From NCBI GenBank assembly GCA_032209605.1, contig JASFXZ010000001.1:4960001-5024000 (forward strand): 64,000 nucleotides of DNA, read 5' to 3'. This DNA comes from Mactromeris polynyma (lineage: Eukaryota; Mollusca; Bivalvia; Venerida; Mactridae). A program made the translations under genes and the position numbers. Of the stretch, positions 10,756 to 23,439 are shown in pieces (the first letter of the stretch is position 1; every line of letters starts with the position of its first letter). The notes beneath the pieces are model-generated. The model searched no databases. It saw only the letters and a list, made by a program, of their open reading frames with translations, and was not told the origin of the DNA.

Positions 10756-11304
10756 ACATTATCCTGTACATGTGTACATGTATGTAAGTTTCAACTGAAT
10801 GATGAACCATGCTAGAGATACATGTATATAGCTGTAAGAACGCTGAGAAATTTATTGACTCTCCATACCTGTCAATACCGATAAAAAAGAGTTCGCAATC
10901 ATATGAACTAATTTCATAAAAAAAGTAGAAATCATGACTTCCTTATCTAACTTATCATGAAATAACGCGATGACTTGCTTTTTGTTGCGATTTTAAATTG
11001 ATATCAGTGTTTGTATAGTGTAATATCAATCCGATTAAGAGTGATATATCAATCAATATTACCTACCCAATGAAGATTTCAGTCACTAAATATGGGTGAA
11101 GTTTTTGCATATTGGCGCGCGAAAAGAGGTAATTGGTATGCAAGAGATAAATGATTGGTTTGCACTTTAGATAACTGTACATGTATCTTAATTGATGAAA
11201 AACGAATAATATTTACGAACGCTGACCTGCAAACCATCTAAACAGACGCGCGCTCCCAATCCGGTAGTACTTCCGCTTCGTGTGTACCTTAGTCCGTACC
11301 ACAC
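10756..11304. other. Intergenic, nothing recognised
   Basis: AT-rich DNA without a supportable gene or repeat. Confidence 0.5.
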
Positions 11305-11548
11305 CCTGGGCCTTATTCGTGAACAATATAAGACTGCAACTCAGACTTAGACATTAATTTGGTAAAATTTATGTCCTTTTTGCTCCTGCAATGAATTTTG
11401 CTATGAAAATTGGCAATTTTGTACGGTGGGCAAAGACAATTCTCCACACAATAATTCATTTGTTCAGAAGTAATTAAGACAAAAGGATGGAAATTCTGAA
11501 TTTAAAGTCTGAGTTTCAGTCTTAAAATGATTGTGAAAAGACCCCAGG
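11305..11548. mobile_element. TIR element (MITE-like)
   Basis: The left end is CCTGGGCCTTATTCGTGAAC followed by AGACTGCAACTCAGACTTAG. The right end carries the inverse, AAAGTCTGAGTTTCAGTCTT then GTGAAAAGACCCCAGG. Related end fragments occur at 53898-53960 and 19570-19608. Confidence 0.7.
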
Positions 11549-11946
11549 ATATAAAATCCCTTTAAGAAAAGCCCGATGTGTCCCGACTGGCGCGTTGCTC
11601 TATCAATGGGGAGGCATGTCGTGTAATGTGACTATACATGTGTAAATAACGCTGCAAAATTGTTTTTGGTTTTTCGTGAGTGTCTATGATTGTTGTATTT
11701 AAACATAATTTAGACTTTATTGTAGTGAAGAAGTATGGCAGTTTATAACCTTTTGATGTCCTGGATTTTAACTTCGCAAAATTTACGTAATTCCCCCACA
11801 AGGCAACTAATCGACGAATAGGCCTACATGTACAATGTATATCAATATTTGGCTGCGTTCTATTTGAAAATCATGCATGTAGAAAGCAATTCATCTGTTC
11901 CACTTTTGTCGACTTATGTAAAAGACAGACGCGAGATGATTTCATG
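11549..11946. other. Intergenic, nothing recognised
   Basis: The open frame on the minus strand (11562-11801) has no recognisable features. Confidence 0.45.
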
Positions 11947-12130
11947 TACAGTGAAACCTCAATAATAAGACCACCCTTGGAACCCTTGAAAATTGGTCTA
12001 ATTATTGAGGTTATCTTAATTTAGAGATTGAATAAATAGCGGAACAGTCAAAATTGATTTGAAGCCAGTGTGGTCTAAATTTTGAGCTGGTCTTATTATC
12101 GAGGTGGTCTTTAAGTGAGGTTTTACTGTA
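11947..12130. mobile_element. Pogo-like MITE, copy 2
   Basis: It runs from TACAGTGAAACCTC to GAGGTTTTACTGTA with TA at both borders and internal AATAATAAGACCACC and GGTCTTATTATCGAGG. This is the best preserved of the four copies. Confidence 0.8.
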
Positions 12131-12970
12131 TATCACAAATCTACTCCATTAATTTAAACATGAAGTAGACTGACCCAGTGCACTTAGGTCAAGGTCACTG
12201 GTTCATGTTATACGTCATTGTTAGCATTCTTTTACACCCTTGTGTCAATGTTATGACATTAGATTACTCTTTGATATTTTAGGCATATAATTTGGAGTGT
12301 TTTAAACTCTAGAAACTGGACCACCTTTGACTAATGTCAGATGTTGTCTCCGTACAAGAACAAAACTGGGACCCCGTAGGCTTGACGAATGGTCGGCATG
12401 TCACCAAAACTAATATTTTTTATGTATTGCTCTGTCCTTGAAACTTTGTTAATTAAATTCCTTTTTGTCGAATTATATAGATCTGGGTAAATATTACAGA
12501 AATATATTAAGTAAAATGTTACCCTTGTCCTTAAAATGACACTTTCCTAAACGGGTTTTAATATACAGGCTATTATATGGTCAAATCAAGAATGATAAAT
12601 GAGAAGTAGGCTATTACTATGTTGTTGTCATTACCATTAAAAAGCCTAACAGTTTTAATGTGGTTTAGGAATAACATCCATTTGAAGTTTTGAACTTAAG
12701 TGAAGGTCAATAGTAGTGAATTAGTCGGGGTTTTATTACGCGGTCCTTTTCGGTACCCGCACGTAACGTAGTGGAGACAACAGCGATCCATAACCAGTGA
12801 TGTGTTGATGGCACGATAAAACGACAATAGCACAGTTCCGTTGATAATCAATTTTAATAACAGTGAATAAAGTCTGCAGAGTAATAATAACTTTCACAGA
12901 AAGTATATTTAATAATAGTCACTAAGTTAAGTTTCAAATACACAAAGTTTTAGAGTTTAAATCACAAAGG
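12131..12970. other. Intergenic, nothing recognised
   Basis: No ORF, RNA gene or repeat that I can support. Confidence 0.5.
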
Positions 12971-12973
12971 AAA

Positions 12974-13043
12974 CACAAAGTAAAAATAGTCACAAAAATA
13001 GTCACAAAGTAAAAATAGTCACAAAGTAAAAATAGTCACAAAG
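12974..13043 (+). repeat. 17-bp tandem repeat
   Basis: The unit AAAAATAGTCACAAAGT is repeated about four times, one copy shortened. Confidence 0.85.
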
Positions 13044-14213
13044 ACAAATGTCACTTAGACAATTTCCTAAAGTATCCTGATCACTAATAATATTTCTTTT
13101 TATCTTTTATATCTTAACAAAATACCCGCGAAAGAGAGAAGGTGTCATGCGTAAATCACGTGATTCTAATTAACAAATGAAATGGCGGTTTTAACAAAAT
13201 AAAGGATCAATGGATCATTATTACCTAATACATTTAAAAAGTCTTTGTCTTACCTAGAGACCGTTTCCCCGTAGAAGCCACATAAATGTTACGTCGAAAC
13301 CATAGACGCGTATTGGTCTACCAATTAGGTAATTAAACTGTCGATTCAAATAAACTTATATAGATAAAGATAATCATACAGTTGTATCTGTCATCGATTT
13401 ACAGCCCAAACGCTTACGAGTACTTAATAGTGTCTATCATCACAAAGAAGATTAATAAGTCATGATAATGCGTTGCTATAATTTCTTGAAATACCCAAGT
13501 TACACAAAGAAGGTTTATAAATCATGGTAACAAAATAACTATCAAAATCTGAGGAATTGATATAAATCATGAAAACAATTTGACACTAAAATTGTTAAAT
13601 TTTAGCTTTGTAATAGTTTCACAAACAAATGGTTTATACAGATGGCCTTACCTTTGAGTCTAGGGTTTACGTATAACAATCTATTCAAGTAGACATTCTT
13701 TTGTCTGAAAATTGAGCATATTTACGTATCGTGAACTTATTCAGAACAAAATTACAACTTAGAAGGTGGCCCCTGTTCTATGAGGGTCCACTCAACAATG
13801 GGCTTACTATAGATAATTATCAAATTCGCTCGATTCAGACCTTTCAATTATGTATATGTATGATAGTGTTTTAAGTTTGCCCACTTCAAATTCAATTACA
13901 TCTTCCATAAAATAAAGTCAAGTAGATTCAAGACTCTATTCAGGCTATATTATAAATTAACAAAGCAATAAAGGTTTAATATTTGTATAATTACACATTG
14001 TATTTAATCAACTTGACCACGTTACGCTGCCAAGCGCCTATCGACCGTACCCACTTCCATATCGACTTTAATAGCAATATATGCCAACTTTGTATTAAAC
14101 TAGTTTCTTATTTAATTTGATATTTTTTTGAAATTTACGAGTACATTTGTGTTACTTGATACACTGTTTAGGTATAACTTTTTTAAAACTTACAGTGTCA
14201 GATCAACTGTTGT
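13044..14213. other. Intergenic, nothing recognised
   Basis: AT-rich sequence with no supportable gene. Confidence 0.5.
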
Positions 14214-14221
14214 GTTTTAGT

Positions 14222-14447
14222 AACAGCAGATTGTCATGAGTTCTCTCCCATGATCCCTTCTTTGGTTCTCTACATTTACCCCTTTATTTAGTACTACATA
14301 AGAATTGTATTTATTCATGTGGAATGATGGGCTCATTGCCTTTTTCTGAACAAACTTATCTATCTATCTATACATACACTATATAATGGATAAAGGTAGA
14401 GAACTCTAGAAGGAAAGACGGAAGAGAACTCGTGACAATCTCCTGTG
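14222..14447. mobile_element. hAT-like MITE, copy 2
   Basis: The termini CAGATTGTCATGAGTTCTCT and GAACTCGTGACAATCTCCTG are inverted. The flanks are a perfect 8-bp duplication GTTTTAGT (14214-14221 and 14448-14455). Same family as 5751-5953. Confidence 0.88.
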
Positions 14448-14574
14448 GTTTTAGTTAAACGTGTTGGGTTCAAATGACATTGTTAACTTGTACATCTTTT
14501 GCAGGTAGGATTTATATTGAAACAAAATAAATCCGCGTTCCCGTCAATTACCACAAATAATTTAGAATATTCAC

Positions 14575-14755
14575 GATCGAACATCGTTCATTCGAATTCA
14601 TCGGGTTCAACTTTATTTCGAATAATACACGGTTTCGAATGACCCATTTTAATTCGACGTGTATAAGAAGATACATCGGGACCTGATATTTATTTCGGAT
14701 GATACCAAGTATTCGGATAGAAGGTTTTCGAATAAACAAAGTCCGACTGTACTTA
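14575..14755. repeat. Dispersed repeat also present in all three chitinase modules
   Basis: GTTCATTCGAATTCATCGGG, AAGAAGATACATCG and GAGTATTCGGATAGAAGG-type words occur in the same order in intron 7 of each GH18 module (33595-33783, 38753-38941, 43908-44088). The end CCGACTGTA next to TA suggests a DNA-transposon derivative (inference). Confidence 0.75.
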
Positions 14756-15000
14756 TATTCACTTATTTAACACCTCCAGTATTTTACTGACAGTTCTAAG
14801 GCTGTAAATTGTTATGCAGTAATTATTTCTATTAATGTTTTTCATGAACGTTATGTTTCGCTTCCACATGTGCAGTTCTTTGATTGGATAATTATAATAT
14901 TCGTGTTGTTCTCCCCCTTCGCCCGTGGTCACTTTCTTTCTTGTTTCCATCCATTCCCCTTCGTCCCTTCAAATTCGCCATTACTGTTCTTGTTAACGCA

Positions 15001-15446
15001 ATGGAAAGAAATGTGAAATATATGAAAAAGGAATGGGAAAGGAAGGGGAAAGAAATGAAAAAGAAATGGGGAAAGAAATGGGGGGAAAGTGGGAAAGAAC
15101 GAAATGGGAAAGAAATGGGAATGAAATGGGAATGAAATGGGACAGAAATGGGAAAGAAATGTGAAAGAAATGAAAAAGAAATGGGAAAGAAATGGAAAAG
15201 AAATGGGAAAGGAATGGAAAAGAAATGGGAAAGAAATGGAAAAGAAATGGAAAAGAAATGGGAAAGGAATGGAAAAGAAATGGGAAAGAAATGAAAAAGG
15301 AATGGGAAAGAATGAAAAAGAAATGGGAAAGAAATGAAAAAGAAATGGGAAAGGAATGGAAAAGAAATGGGAAAGAAATGAAAAAGAAATGGGAAAGAAT
15401 GAAAAAGAAATGGGAAAGGAATGGAAAAGAAATGGAAAAGAAATAA
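15001..15446 (+). repeat. Polypurine 12-bp minisatellite
   Basis: GAAATGGGAAAG-type units with AAATGAAAAAG and GGAATGG variants cover about 445 bp. Almost every base of the + strand is purine apart from one T per unit. The overlapping open frames (Lys/Glu/Met/Trp on +, Phe/Ser/Pro on -) result from the repeat, not from selection for protein. Confidence 0.95.
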
Positions 15447-15449
15447 GAA

Positions 15450-15850
15450 AGGAATTTGATAGATTTGGGAAACAAATGGTCAACAGAAAGGTTCCACTGT
15501 TCGACACTTGTCATTTTTAATCTCAGACAACAAGTAATATAACTACATTTTTGTAGTTCGTAATTGAAAATCTGTCATCCGCAAAAACCAAAATTGAATT
15601 GAATGCCTGCGTATATTGTTTTCATAAGACGTGTGTAGAATTTCAAACAAAGATCCTGTCAGTATATAGCACTTTTACATGAAAATTATCCCTGTTTAAA
15701 CAATTTAAGTTCCTTTGATATCATTGTGTAATTAGGTTTAATTAGTAATCATGCGCTAGCAAAACTATTAGTAAAGCACACTTTCCTTTCTTTTGTTGAT
15801 TTTCGAATCACGTTGTAATATGACATGTCAAATAGTACTTGTAAAATGTC
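15450..15850. other. Intergenic, nothing recognised
   Basis: No supportable feature. Confidence 0.5.
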
Positions 15851-15854
15851 ATTC

Positions 15855-16455
15855 CGTATGGTGGCATATTACTGCCACCAGTTAGCATGATAGCGTTCGC
15901 GATTGTTTCGTGTTAACCACTTAATTATTAAGATAATTATCTAACTATCTAGTTAATATTCGTGATACATTTTCGGTAAGATAAATATCATAAATCTAGA
16001 AACAGGCTTGAAAGTGCCCAGAACTGCCACCTCTTACCTTTTTATGGTGTATTACACTGGATTTAAGTGGTAACACGAATCTTATCTAGTTGACCACTTA
16101 ATATGTTACTTAATAACTCAAATTCGCGAATTTCACTTAAGATTCGTGTTACCACTTATTTATAAATGCATTTTTGGCTTCTACATGTAAGTGGTGACAC
16201 GAATCTTATCTAGTTGACCACTTAATATGTTACTTAATAACTCAAATTCGCGAATTTCACTTAAGATTCGTGTTACCACTTATTTATAAATGCATTTTTG
16301 GCTTCTACATGTAAGTGGTGACACGAATCTTATCTAGTTGACCACTTATTATGTTACTTAATAACTCAAATTCGCGAATTTCACTTAAGATTCGTGTTAC
16401 CTCTTATTTATAAATGCATTTTTGGCTTCTAGATGTATGTGGTAACACGAATCAC
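15855..16455. repeat. Palindrome-rich element with three 124-bp units
   Basis: It opens with GGTGGCATATTACTGCCACC, which is close to self-complementary. It then has three units starting at 16065, 16189 and 16313. Each unit carries GGTRACACGAATCTTA and, 70-80 bp on, its inverse TAAGATTCGTGTTACC, so each can fold as a long hairpin. A related opening (GTATGCTGGCATACTTCTGC) and GTTAACTAGATA words occur at 46235-46720. Confidence 0.8.
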
Positions 16456-16670
16456 CGTCATCATCAACATCATTATCATCATAATAATTAACAACTTCAT
16501 TACCATAATCATTAACAACATCACCATCATCACAATTATCATTATCATCCTCATGAATACCAACATCATTATCATGATCACTTAGACACCAACATCATTA
16601 TCATAACATCATTATCACCAAAATCATTATCATTATCCATAACATCATCTGTTTTACCAACACCATAACC
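16440..16670 (+). repeat. Imperfect CAT/ATT trinucleotide tract
   Basis: Low-complexity ATCATCATTATCACC-like sequence. Confidence 0.85.
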
Positions 16671-16680
16671 TCACCATATG

Positions 16681-17740
16681 TATGTTAGAAGTACCAACAT
16701 TACTCTTTGAATTATCAACGTGTATGCTGGAAGTACCAACTCAACTCTTTGAATTATCAACGTGTATGCTGGAAGTACCAACTCAACTCTTTGAATTATC
16801 AACGTGTATGCTGGAAGTACCAACTCAACTCTTTGAATTATCAACGTGTATGCTGTAAGTACCAACTCAACTCTTTGAATTATCAACGTGTATGCTCTAA
16901 GTACCAACTCAACTCTTTGAATTATCAACGTGTATGCTGTAAGTACCAACTCAACTCTTTGAATTATCAACGTGTATGCTGTAAGTACCAACTCAACTCT
17001 TTGAATTATCAACGTGTATGCTGTAAGTACCAACTCAACTCTTTGAATTATCAACGTGTATGCTGTAAGTACCAACTCAACTCTTTGAATTATCAACGTG
17101 TATGCTGTAAGTACCAACATTACTCATGGAATTATCAACGTGTATGCTGTAAGTACCAACTCAACTCTTTGAATTATCAACGTGTATGCTGGAAGTACCA
17201 ACATTACTCATGGAATTATCAACGTGTATGCTGGAAGTACCAACTTAACTCATGGAATTATCAACATGTATGCTGGAAGTACCAACATAACTCATGGAAT
17301 TATCAACGTGTATGCTGGAATTACCAACTTTACTCATGGAATTATCAACATGTATGATGGAAGTACCAACTTTACTCATGGAATTATCAACGTGTATGCT
17401 GGAATTACCAACTTTACTCATGGAATTATCAACGTGTATGCTGGAAGTACCAACTTTACTCATGGAATTATCAACATGTATGCTGGAATTACCAACTTTA
17501 CTCATGGAATTATCAACGTGTATGCTGGAAGTACCAACTTTACTCATGGAATTATCAACATGTATGCTGGAATTACCAACTTTACTCATGGAATTATCAA
17601 CGTGTATGCTGGAATTACCAACTTTACTCATGGAATTATCAACGTGTATGCTGGAAGTACCAACTTTACTCATGGAATTATCAACATGTATGCTGGAAGT
17701 ACCAACTTTACTCATGGAATTATCAACGCGTATGCTGGAA
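16681..17740 (+). repeat. 42-bp minisatellite with two subtypes
   Basis: About 25 units of 42 bp begin ATTATCAACGTGTATGCTGG and contain AAGTACCAAC. The first half mostly ends CTCAACTCTTTGA. From about 17100 the end changes to ACTTTACTCATGGA, with a mixed zone between. Open frames in several registers on both strands are by-products of a unit divisible by three. Confidence 0.97.
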
Positions 17741-17759
17741 CAGAAATAAGCTGAGAATG

Positions 17760-18830
17760 AGAATGAAAGTTGAGCATTGAGACTAATCTCTAGTTTCATA
17801 TCCTCGCACCTTGATTATCAGCATTACCACTCAAGAGACAGAGATAACTCGTTCCTCTATTTGATAACCAGTGTATTGAAACATCCCAAACATGAAGATT
17901 TCTTATTTGAAGTCGCTTTACCTCTCAAAATCCGACAACACTTTATGTTGAATGAATAAATACCATCCATCATTGACACTGAATATACAACTTAACGATT
18001 TAGTTAGAGGTTAGTAATTAGATATAGAATTACTTGTATGTGACTTATAGAAACTATGAATTATTTAACAGGCGACTTGGTTTTCATAAGCATTGAGTTA
18101 TATTTGTTTACCTATACTAATCAAATTCAATGAATGGGGTAAAAAGATTAAATGAAATCAAGAGCGCGTCATATTTCATTCATAATACGGTAATCGATAC
18201 AATTTTAGAATTCTTAATTGGGGGAAACCATGATCATGCGAAACATTTGATGATTATCGATAACGACCGATCTATACCGGAAATTGCCGATGAGTTCCTA
18301 TCGGTTCCGTATTTGTACGCCAATCTTCGGTGATACGGTGTGCCAATCGCAACAACTCGGCAATTTCCGCACAGTTCGAAATTATTTTTTAGAAATAGTC
18401 GAGGTGATCCGATTGACTGTGTGCATCTCGCGCTGCATGGCCAGACTTGTTATCTAGCATGAAGAGCCAAAATGGCAGGACGAGGCGGAATTTCCAGCGA
18501 CAATTACATGAATATTAAACATCATATGTCATGTTGCTCCACTACCTTCTACACGTTTATATGTGGTCCGGAAATTGTTGGTCAATATGCCCAATGGGAT
18601 CTCACCGTTAAGCAGATTGGACGGAGTAATTGTAACCAAAGACCTTGTATTTAGATCTTTGTTGTAACCCACCAAATATTCAATATTTCAATCGGTTTAT
18701 ACGACACGTACGCTTCATATCTACTTGTTACGTAAACATGCAGAAAACTTCTCACGTATACATATATATATATTTCTTTTGTTGAACTTTCAGTAGTTCA
18801 CAGATATAATCAGCGTGATTTTGACACTTT
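17760..18830. other. Intergenic, nothing recognised
   Basis: Short open frames at 18130-18333 and 18472-18654 show no family features. Confidence 0.45.
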
Positions 18831-18832
18831 CA

Positions 18833-18940
18833 AATGTCCAATAACCGGACCAGGTACATGTCAATTTGTCTTTTATCATTGACTCTAATGTCCAATAACC
18901 GGACCAGGTACATGTCAATTTGTCTTTTATCATTGACTCT
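18833..18940 (+). repeat. 54-bp direct duplication
   Basis: Two exact tandem copies beginning AATGTCCAATAACCGGACC, at 18833 and 18887. Confidence 0.95.
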
Positions 18941-19920
18941 AATTTTGTTTCGATTGAAAGTATGGATCTACTTCTAAGCCCAAATAGTTTCGCTAAACTT
19001 TGTGATCTAAACCACCCAGTTTAAAATGACAACTCGATCACACACATCAATCAAAAAAGAATGACTCTTCTCTGTAGAGCTGTCGTTTATAAATCTAAAA
19101 GGTTGTAAATGGCATGTAAATGATATCATAGATCCAGCTAAGTTTGTTTTGTTGTTGAACTTGTTAATTAAAAAAAATCATTTGTTATTGATTAGAAATG
19201 AACGAAATTTGATCAATGCTCGTCGTAATGAGATTACGAATGTGTGTGGGCATCGTGATTATATGGAACACACCAAAAATCAGAAAATCAGAGACAGTTT
19301 CGACTTCTTAGTTCTGAGAGCGATTTGTCCAAACAGAACTTGGGTCCGATTTTAAGCCAATTGTAAATAATTTATAATTATGATTTGACCAGGGAACATA
19401 CCAGGTTAAATGATTAATCTCCCCCCACCGCCCACTTATCCACTTACGCCCTACAGCGTACAGATTTGACATTCATTGCTTGGATAAATATCTAAAATGG
19501 CCTCCCCTGATTAGCGGCTTTGTTAAAGCCATTTTTCTAAATTTTAAAAATACTTGTAAACAGGCGAAAAAAGTCTAAGTCCGAGTTTAAGACTGAACGT
19601 GTTTGTGATCAATGCCTCTGGTAGAAGTTGTATATATACGTACAAATGTTCTGGTCTGTTTTATTCACGGTTTGATTGTATTGACTTAACCCTCTGGCTG
19701 CTCTGTCATGAAGACCTATGCTCTTTCATGTTCATGAGGCTGAGTTCGTTGAAGGTGCTGTGTTGTTTGATTTTCTTGTTCTCGTCATTTCGAAGACGTC
19801 TTCTGTCCCCTCCCGGTATATATGTGCCCCCCCCCTGGTCCCTTTGTTGTTGTTGTTTCTTCCTGTGTTTCCTGATTTCTGAATGTGGCCCTTTCTGCTC
19901 CACTTTTCTTTTCATTTATT
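18941..19920. other. Intergenic; fragment of a TIR family
   Basis: At 19570-19608 AAGTCTAAGTCCGAGTTTAAG resembles the ends of the 11305-11548 element. Nothing else is supportable; the open frame at 19599-20069 has no recognisable domain. Confidence 0.4.
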
Positions 19921-20278
19921 ATTACCCCGCCTTCAAAGAATGGCGAATGGCGACGGGATATAAAGTGTTACACCTGTCCGTTCGTGTGTCTGTCCGTGCG
20001 AAAATTGGTTACCGACCAATAACTCAACGGATGAATTCAATGCATAATGGGTACATAAGCATAGGATAATAAATACAGGTCAAGTTCGATTTCGGTTACA
20101 ATGCATCAATGTTTGGAGGTGTTTTTCAACTTAAAAAATTGGTTTCCTATCAATACCGCTTGAACATCCTTATATACCGCTTGAACATCCTTATATACCG
20201 CTTGAACATCCTTATATACCGCTTGAACATCCTTATATACCGGGTTGTCCGTGTCGTCCTATGGGCACATCTAGTTAA
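19921..20278 (+). repeat. Likely dispersed repeat with 21-bp tandem core
   Basis: CCGCCTTCAAAGAATGGCG and CCTGTCCGTTCGTGTGTCTG resemble a repeat I associate with mollusc genomes. Inside, TACCGCTTGAACATCCTTATA is repeated four times and a fifth time in part (20154-20243). The family identity is recollection, not verified. Confidence 0.5.
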
Positions 20279-20279
20279 A

Positions 20280-20860
20280 ATACGTTTTCAAAAAAAGAGA
20301 ATTAGGAAAGGTGAATATTATTGTACGTATCAAGTAACTCTGCGTTAAATTAGTACTTAAACTCGGGGTTACCAGATAAACACTGGGTATTTAATAAGTC
20401 CAAGTTATCAACTATCCGAGTACTGAACAAGTCGACCCGAGTTCAAAAGCTAATTAAGGTTTTGAACATATTAACGTTTGATTTGTCGTGGCTGTGAGAA
20501 ACACCTGAAATCCGAAGTTAATGACATTTTGACATTTCACAAACAAACGTCTAAGATATTAACTTTACGTAAGACTGTAAATTAAAACTTGAACGGTTAA
20601 AGTCAAATCGATTTTGTTGATTCCAGTAGTAAACTTTGAGCGATTTCAACATACACTGTCTGTTAGTATTGTATCAAGAAAAACATTTTGGTGTAATAAA
20701 ATATTGCTAGATTTATTGAACTTTTTAATAATTTAGAACTAACAAATATATTTAGTACATATATAAAATGCAGTAAATGTTCCGAAGATTAATAAATAAG
20801 TATAGCTCTACTAATGTATATATAGTGAAATTAGCTCTATCTTAATTGAAAAAAAAGATA
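20280..20860. other. Intergenic, nothing recognised
   Basis: AT-rich. TTTATT at 20712-20717 reads AATAAA on the minus strand and could serve the gene at 21298-21705, but it is about 580 bp away. Confidence 0.35.
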
Positions 20861-20865
20861 TATAG

Positions 20866-21115
20866 AAGAAAATTAGTAAATAGTGGAAAAGGTAAATTGT
20901 GAAAAATAGGTAAATAGGTTATCAGGAAAATAGTGAAAATAAGTAAATAGAGAAAAAGTGAAAAATAGATGAAACAGGTAAATAGTGAAAATAGGTAAAT
21001 AACAAAGATGAGTAATTAGCCAAAACAGGTTAATAGTGAAAATAGGGTAAATATATGAAACAGGTAAATAGATGAAACAGGTATATAGTGAATATAGGTA
21101 AAGTTGTGATTGTAA
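20866..21115 (+). repeat. Degenerate GTAAATAGTGAAAATAG tandem array
   Basis: About a dozen diverged units of 16-18 bp built on AGGTAAATAGTGAAAATA. Confidence 0.85.
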
Positions 21116-21297
21116 TGGTAAGCACACTGGCTGATACAATTTGGGGAAAAGAAACATTATGATCGATTTATCAATCATGTATATATTAAATTGAGCAATA
21201 TATTATGAGTAGGCCTATATGTTGATCAATTGATCGAGTAATTAATATATACTGTCTACATAACTACATAATAATTACTAGATATATATCCCGTATT

Positions 21298-21705
21298 TCA
21301 ACTTTCCGAATTCGATAGATTTGGTAAACTTTGACTCATGTCCGCCTGAGAGGCACGTCTCGCCATGTCACTGAACTTTTTCTTCACATTAACGTTCGAA
21401 TCTCGACGTTTCTGCATTTCTGACACAGCACCTAACATAATTTGCACTGATTTTAAATGTTTTCCTTTCTTTTGTCTGTCCAGTATTCCGTGGTCGGGTG
21501 GTTTGAGCCTGCTGGGATCCGGAGTGGGTGGGGGAACGTATTTCACATGTGGACGATACGATTTACTTATTTGCGGTTCAAGCTCTTGGTAAAGTTCGTG
21601 AATCGCTTCTAAACAGTTTCCACAACCTGGGGATAACATGGCCGCGCCCCCTAATGAGGACTGAGTCGACTGTCTAGAAATTAAGTCACGTGTTGCTTCG
21701 TTCAT
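21298..21705 (-). CDS. Hypothetical protein, 135 residues, single exon
   Basis: I do not recognise this protein. The frame runs from an ATG with A at -3 (21705) to a stop at 21298. Unlike the surrounding frames it has balanced composition: no low-complexity repeat, with structured-looking segments (CGNCLEAIHELYQELEPQ), a Pro-rich middle (YVPPPTPDPSRLKPPDHG) and a basic helical C-terminal half (KKGKHLKSVQIMLGAVSEMQ) ending SLPNLSNSES. No signal peptide or membrane segment is present, so a cytosolic or nuclear product is likely. The local base composition is more G+C-rich than the flanks, as expected for coding DNA. It could be a complete small gene, the first exon of a longer one, or a retrocopy. 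Confidence 0.6.
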   Translation of the reverse strand: MNEATRDLISRQSTQSSLGGAAMLSPGCGNCLEAIHELYQELEPQISKSYRPHVKYVPPPTPDPSRLKPPDHGILDRQKKGKHLKSVQIMLGAVSEMQKRRDSNVNVKKKFSDMARRASQADMSQSLPNLSNSES

Positions 21706-21709
21706 TTTC

Positions 21710-23400
21710 CCGCCAATTTTAGCTTGCCACCTTAGAATTAGAAGCGTCTATTCGATCACTTCACACTTTCGAATATCTTAAGTGGAATATTCTGCATCTG
21801 TTACATTAATCCGGTTTTTGTCGAATATGTGACAGCTTTATTCAAATGCACAGTTAGATTGCACACCAGGGATCAGACACAACACAATTTATCATTAAAT
21901 CAATTCCAGTTTCAGCGTTCATATCCCAATAATGTTACACAATAACACAAACTAATCCCTAGTTCTGGCGCAAAAATCGGTACATCATTTAGAATTACAG
22001 CATTATAAACAAACAGTTTCAACAAGTATCCCTTTTTATTTCTCACCATTGAATTCCGGTCTTTGTTTGCACAATTCTAGTCCTTGCAGTATTAGATAAT
22101 TGTAAAACGTTTGTTTCACGCTCGTAAATAATTTGTCCTCGTTTTCAACAATCGCAAACGATTGCAATGTTTATTCTGAATCGGCTGCTCCAAGCAAAAG
22201 TTGGATGGAAATAGGCGCCAGTGGTACAATGTATACACTTTCACTCTCAGTACAATTCTACCCACAGATACATGTTGTCAAAAGCTGTAAAATTGTAAGA
22301 ATGACAGATAGTTATAACTATATAACATTCGCATTGATCGGGTTCGATAAATCACTTCTTGAGTACACACGGTTAAACATTGTCCGATTTATTCTCAACA
22401 ATGAAATCATTAACCGAACGTAGCTTCTGAGTTAAATAAATACCATGTTTCCTGAATTGAAAGTATCTGCAGTGAATTCCACTCGAAAATAATAATTTAA
22501 TAAGAAAAATGGCAAATAATAAGTTTAACCACATCTGCCGTCATTATACCTTTACTGGATTTGCTTTCCTATAAATTAACTTCTTTGAGTTAAATAACTT
22601 TCTTTCCATTATTTAGAACCAAATTCAACTCCACCTCAGATCGTATGCGCTTTGAACGAAGGTATAAGTGTATGCAGTCATTTTGTATCTCATTATAATT
22701 TGTATTTAATCTTCCAAAATTTGTATATATATCTTTATATAGTTTTAATGATTTGTACGGTAAAATTTATCCAACTGTCATTAATATTTATAACACCCGA
22801 GACAGGCTTCAATGTATTATTTATTGAATGCAGATTAAATGTTTTATCTGGTATTTATTTATCTGTATAAACGGCTCCAAAATTTAATGGCTCTGTAAAT
22901 GACGTAACGCAACACCATGACAGTTAATTTCAATTAAAAATATTTATAATTTTGACAAACACAAATATCTGTCTTTTTATGAAAATATTTATTTTCGTGT
23001 GTAAATCTTTAAGTTTTCTGATACAAAACGGTATATTACATTGAACAAAATCAAAGCTTTGGCATAGAGATTTAATGGCTAGAGAAATGACGCACGAATA
23101 TTGTCACGCCTACACGAAAAATCAGACGGTATTAAAATGCATTTTAAATCCAACTGCAGATATAAGTTTTAATAATATCATATTTCAAATTTGAAAATCC
23201 AGCCCATTAAGAATTTCGTTGATATTATTATCACGCGTACAAACTCACCGAGTTCTTAAAAAGCAATTATTTGAGGAACCTAAAAAGTGTTACATCTGAT
23301 TCGTCAATCAATCACAGTTTGAGAACTACTTGTAATTGACTTCAACAACAATTCACAACGGTCCGACGTCATGATTTATCATCCTTCTATGAATACGGAA
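21710..23400. other. Intergenic, nothing recognised
   Basis: AT-rich DNA. Small open frames (22133-22423, 22652-22870) show no family features. Confidence 0.45.
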
Positions 23401-23439
23401 GTTACTATTTATGTACAGAAATAAATTGTTGTAGAGTTT

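Noticed and set aside
14929..15514. Phe/Ser-rich and Lys/Glu-rich frames on both strands
   Set aside because: They arise from the 12-bp polypurine array; no conserved domain or splice context.
16671..17799. Five overlapping repeat proteins up to 216 residues
   Set aside because: A 42-bp unit without stops in several frames explains all of them.
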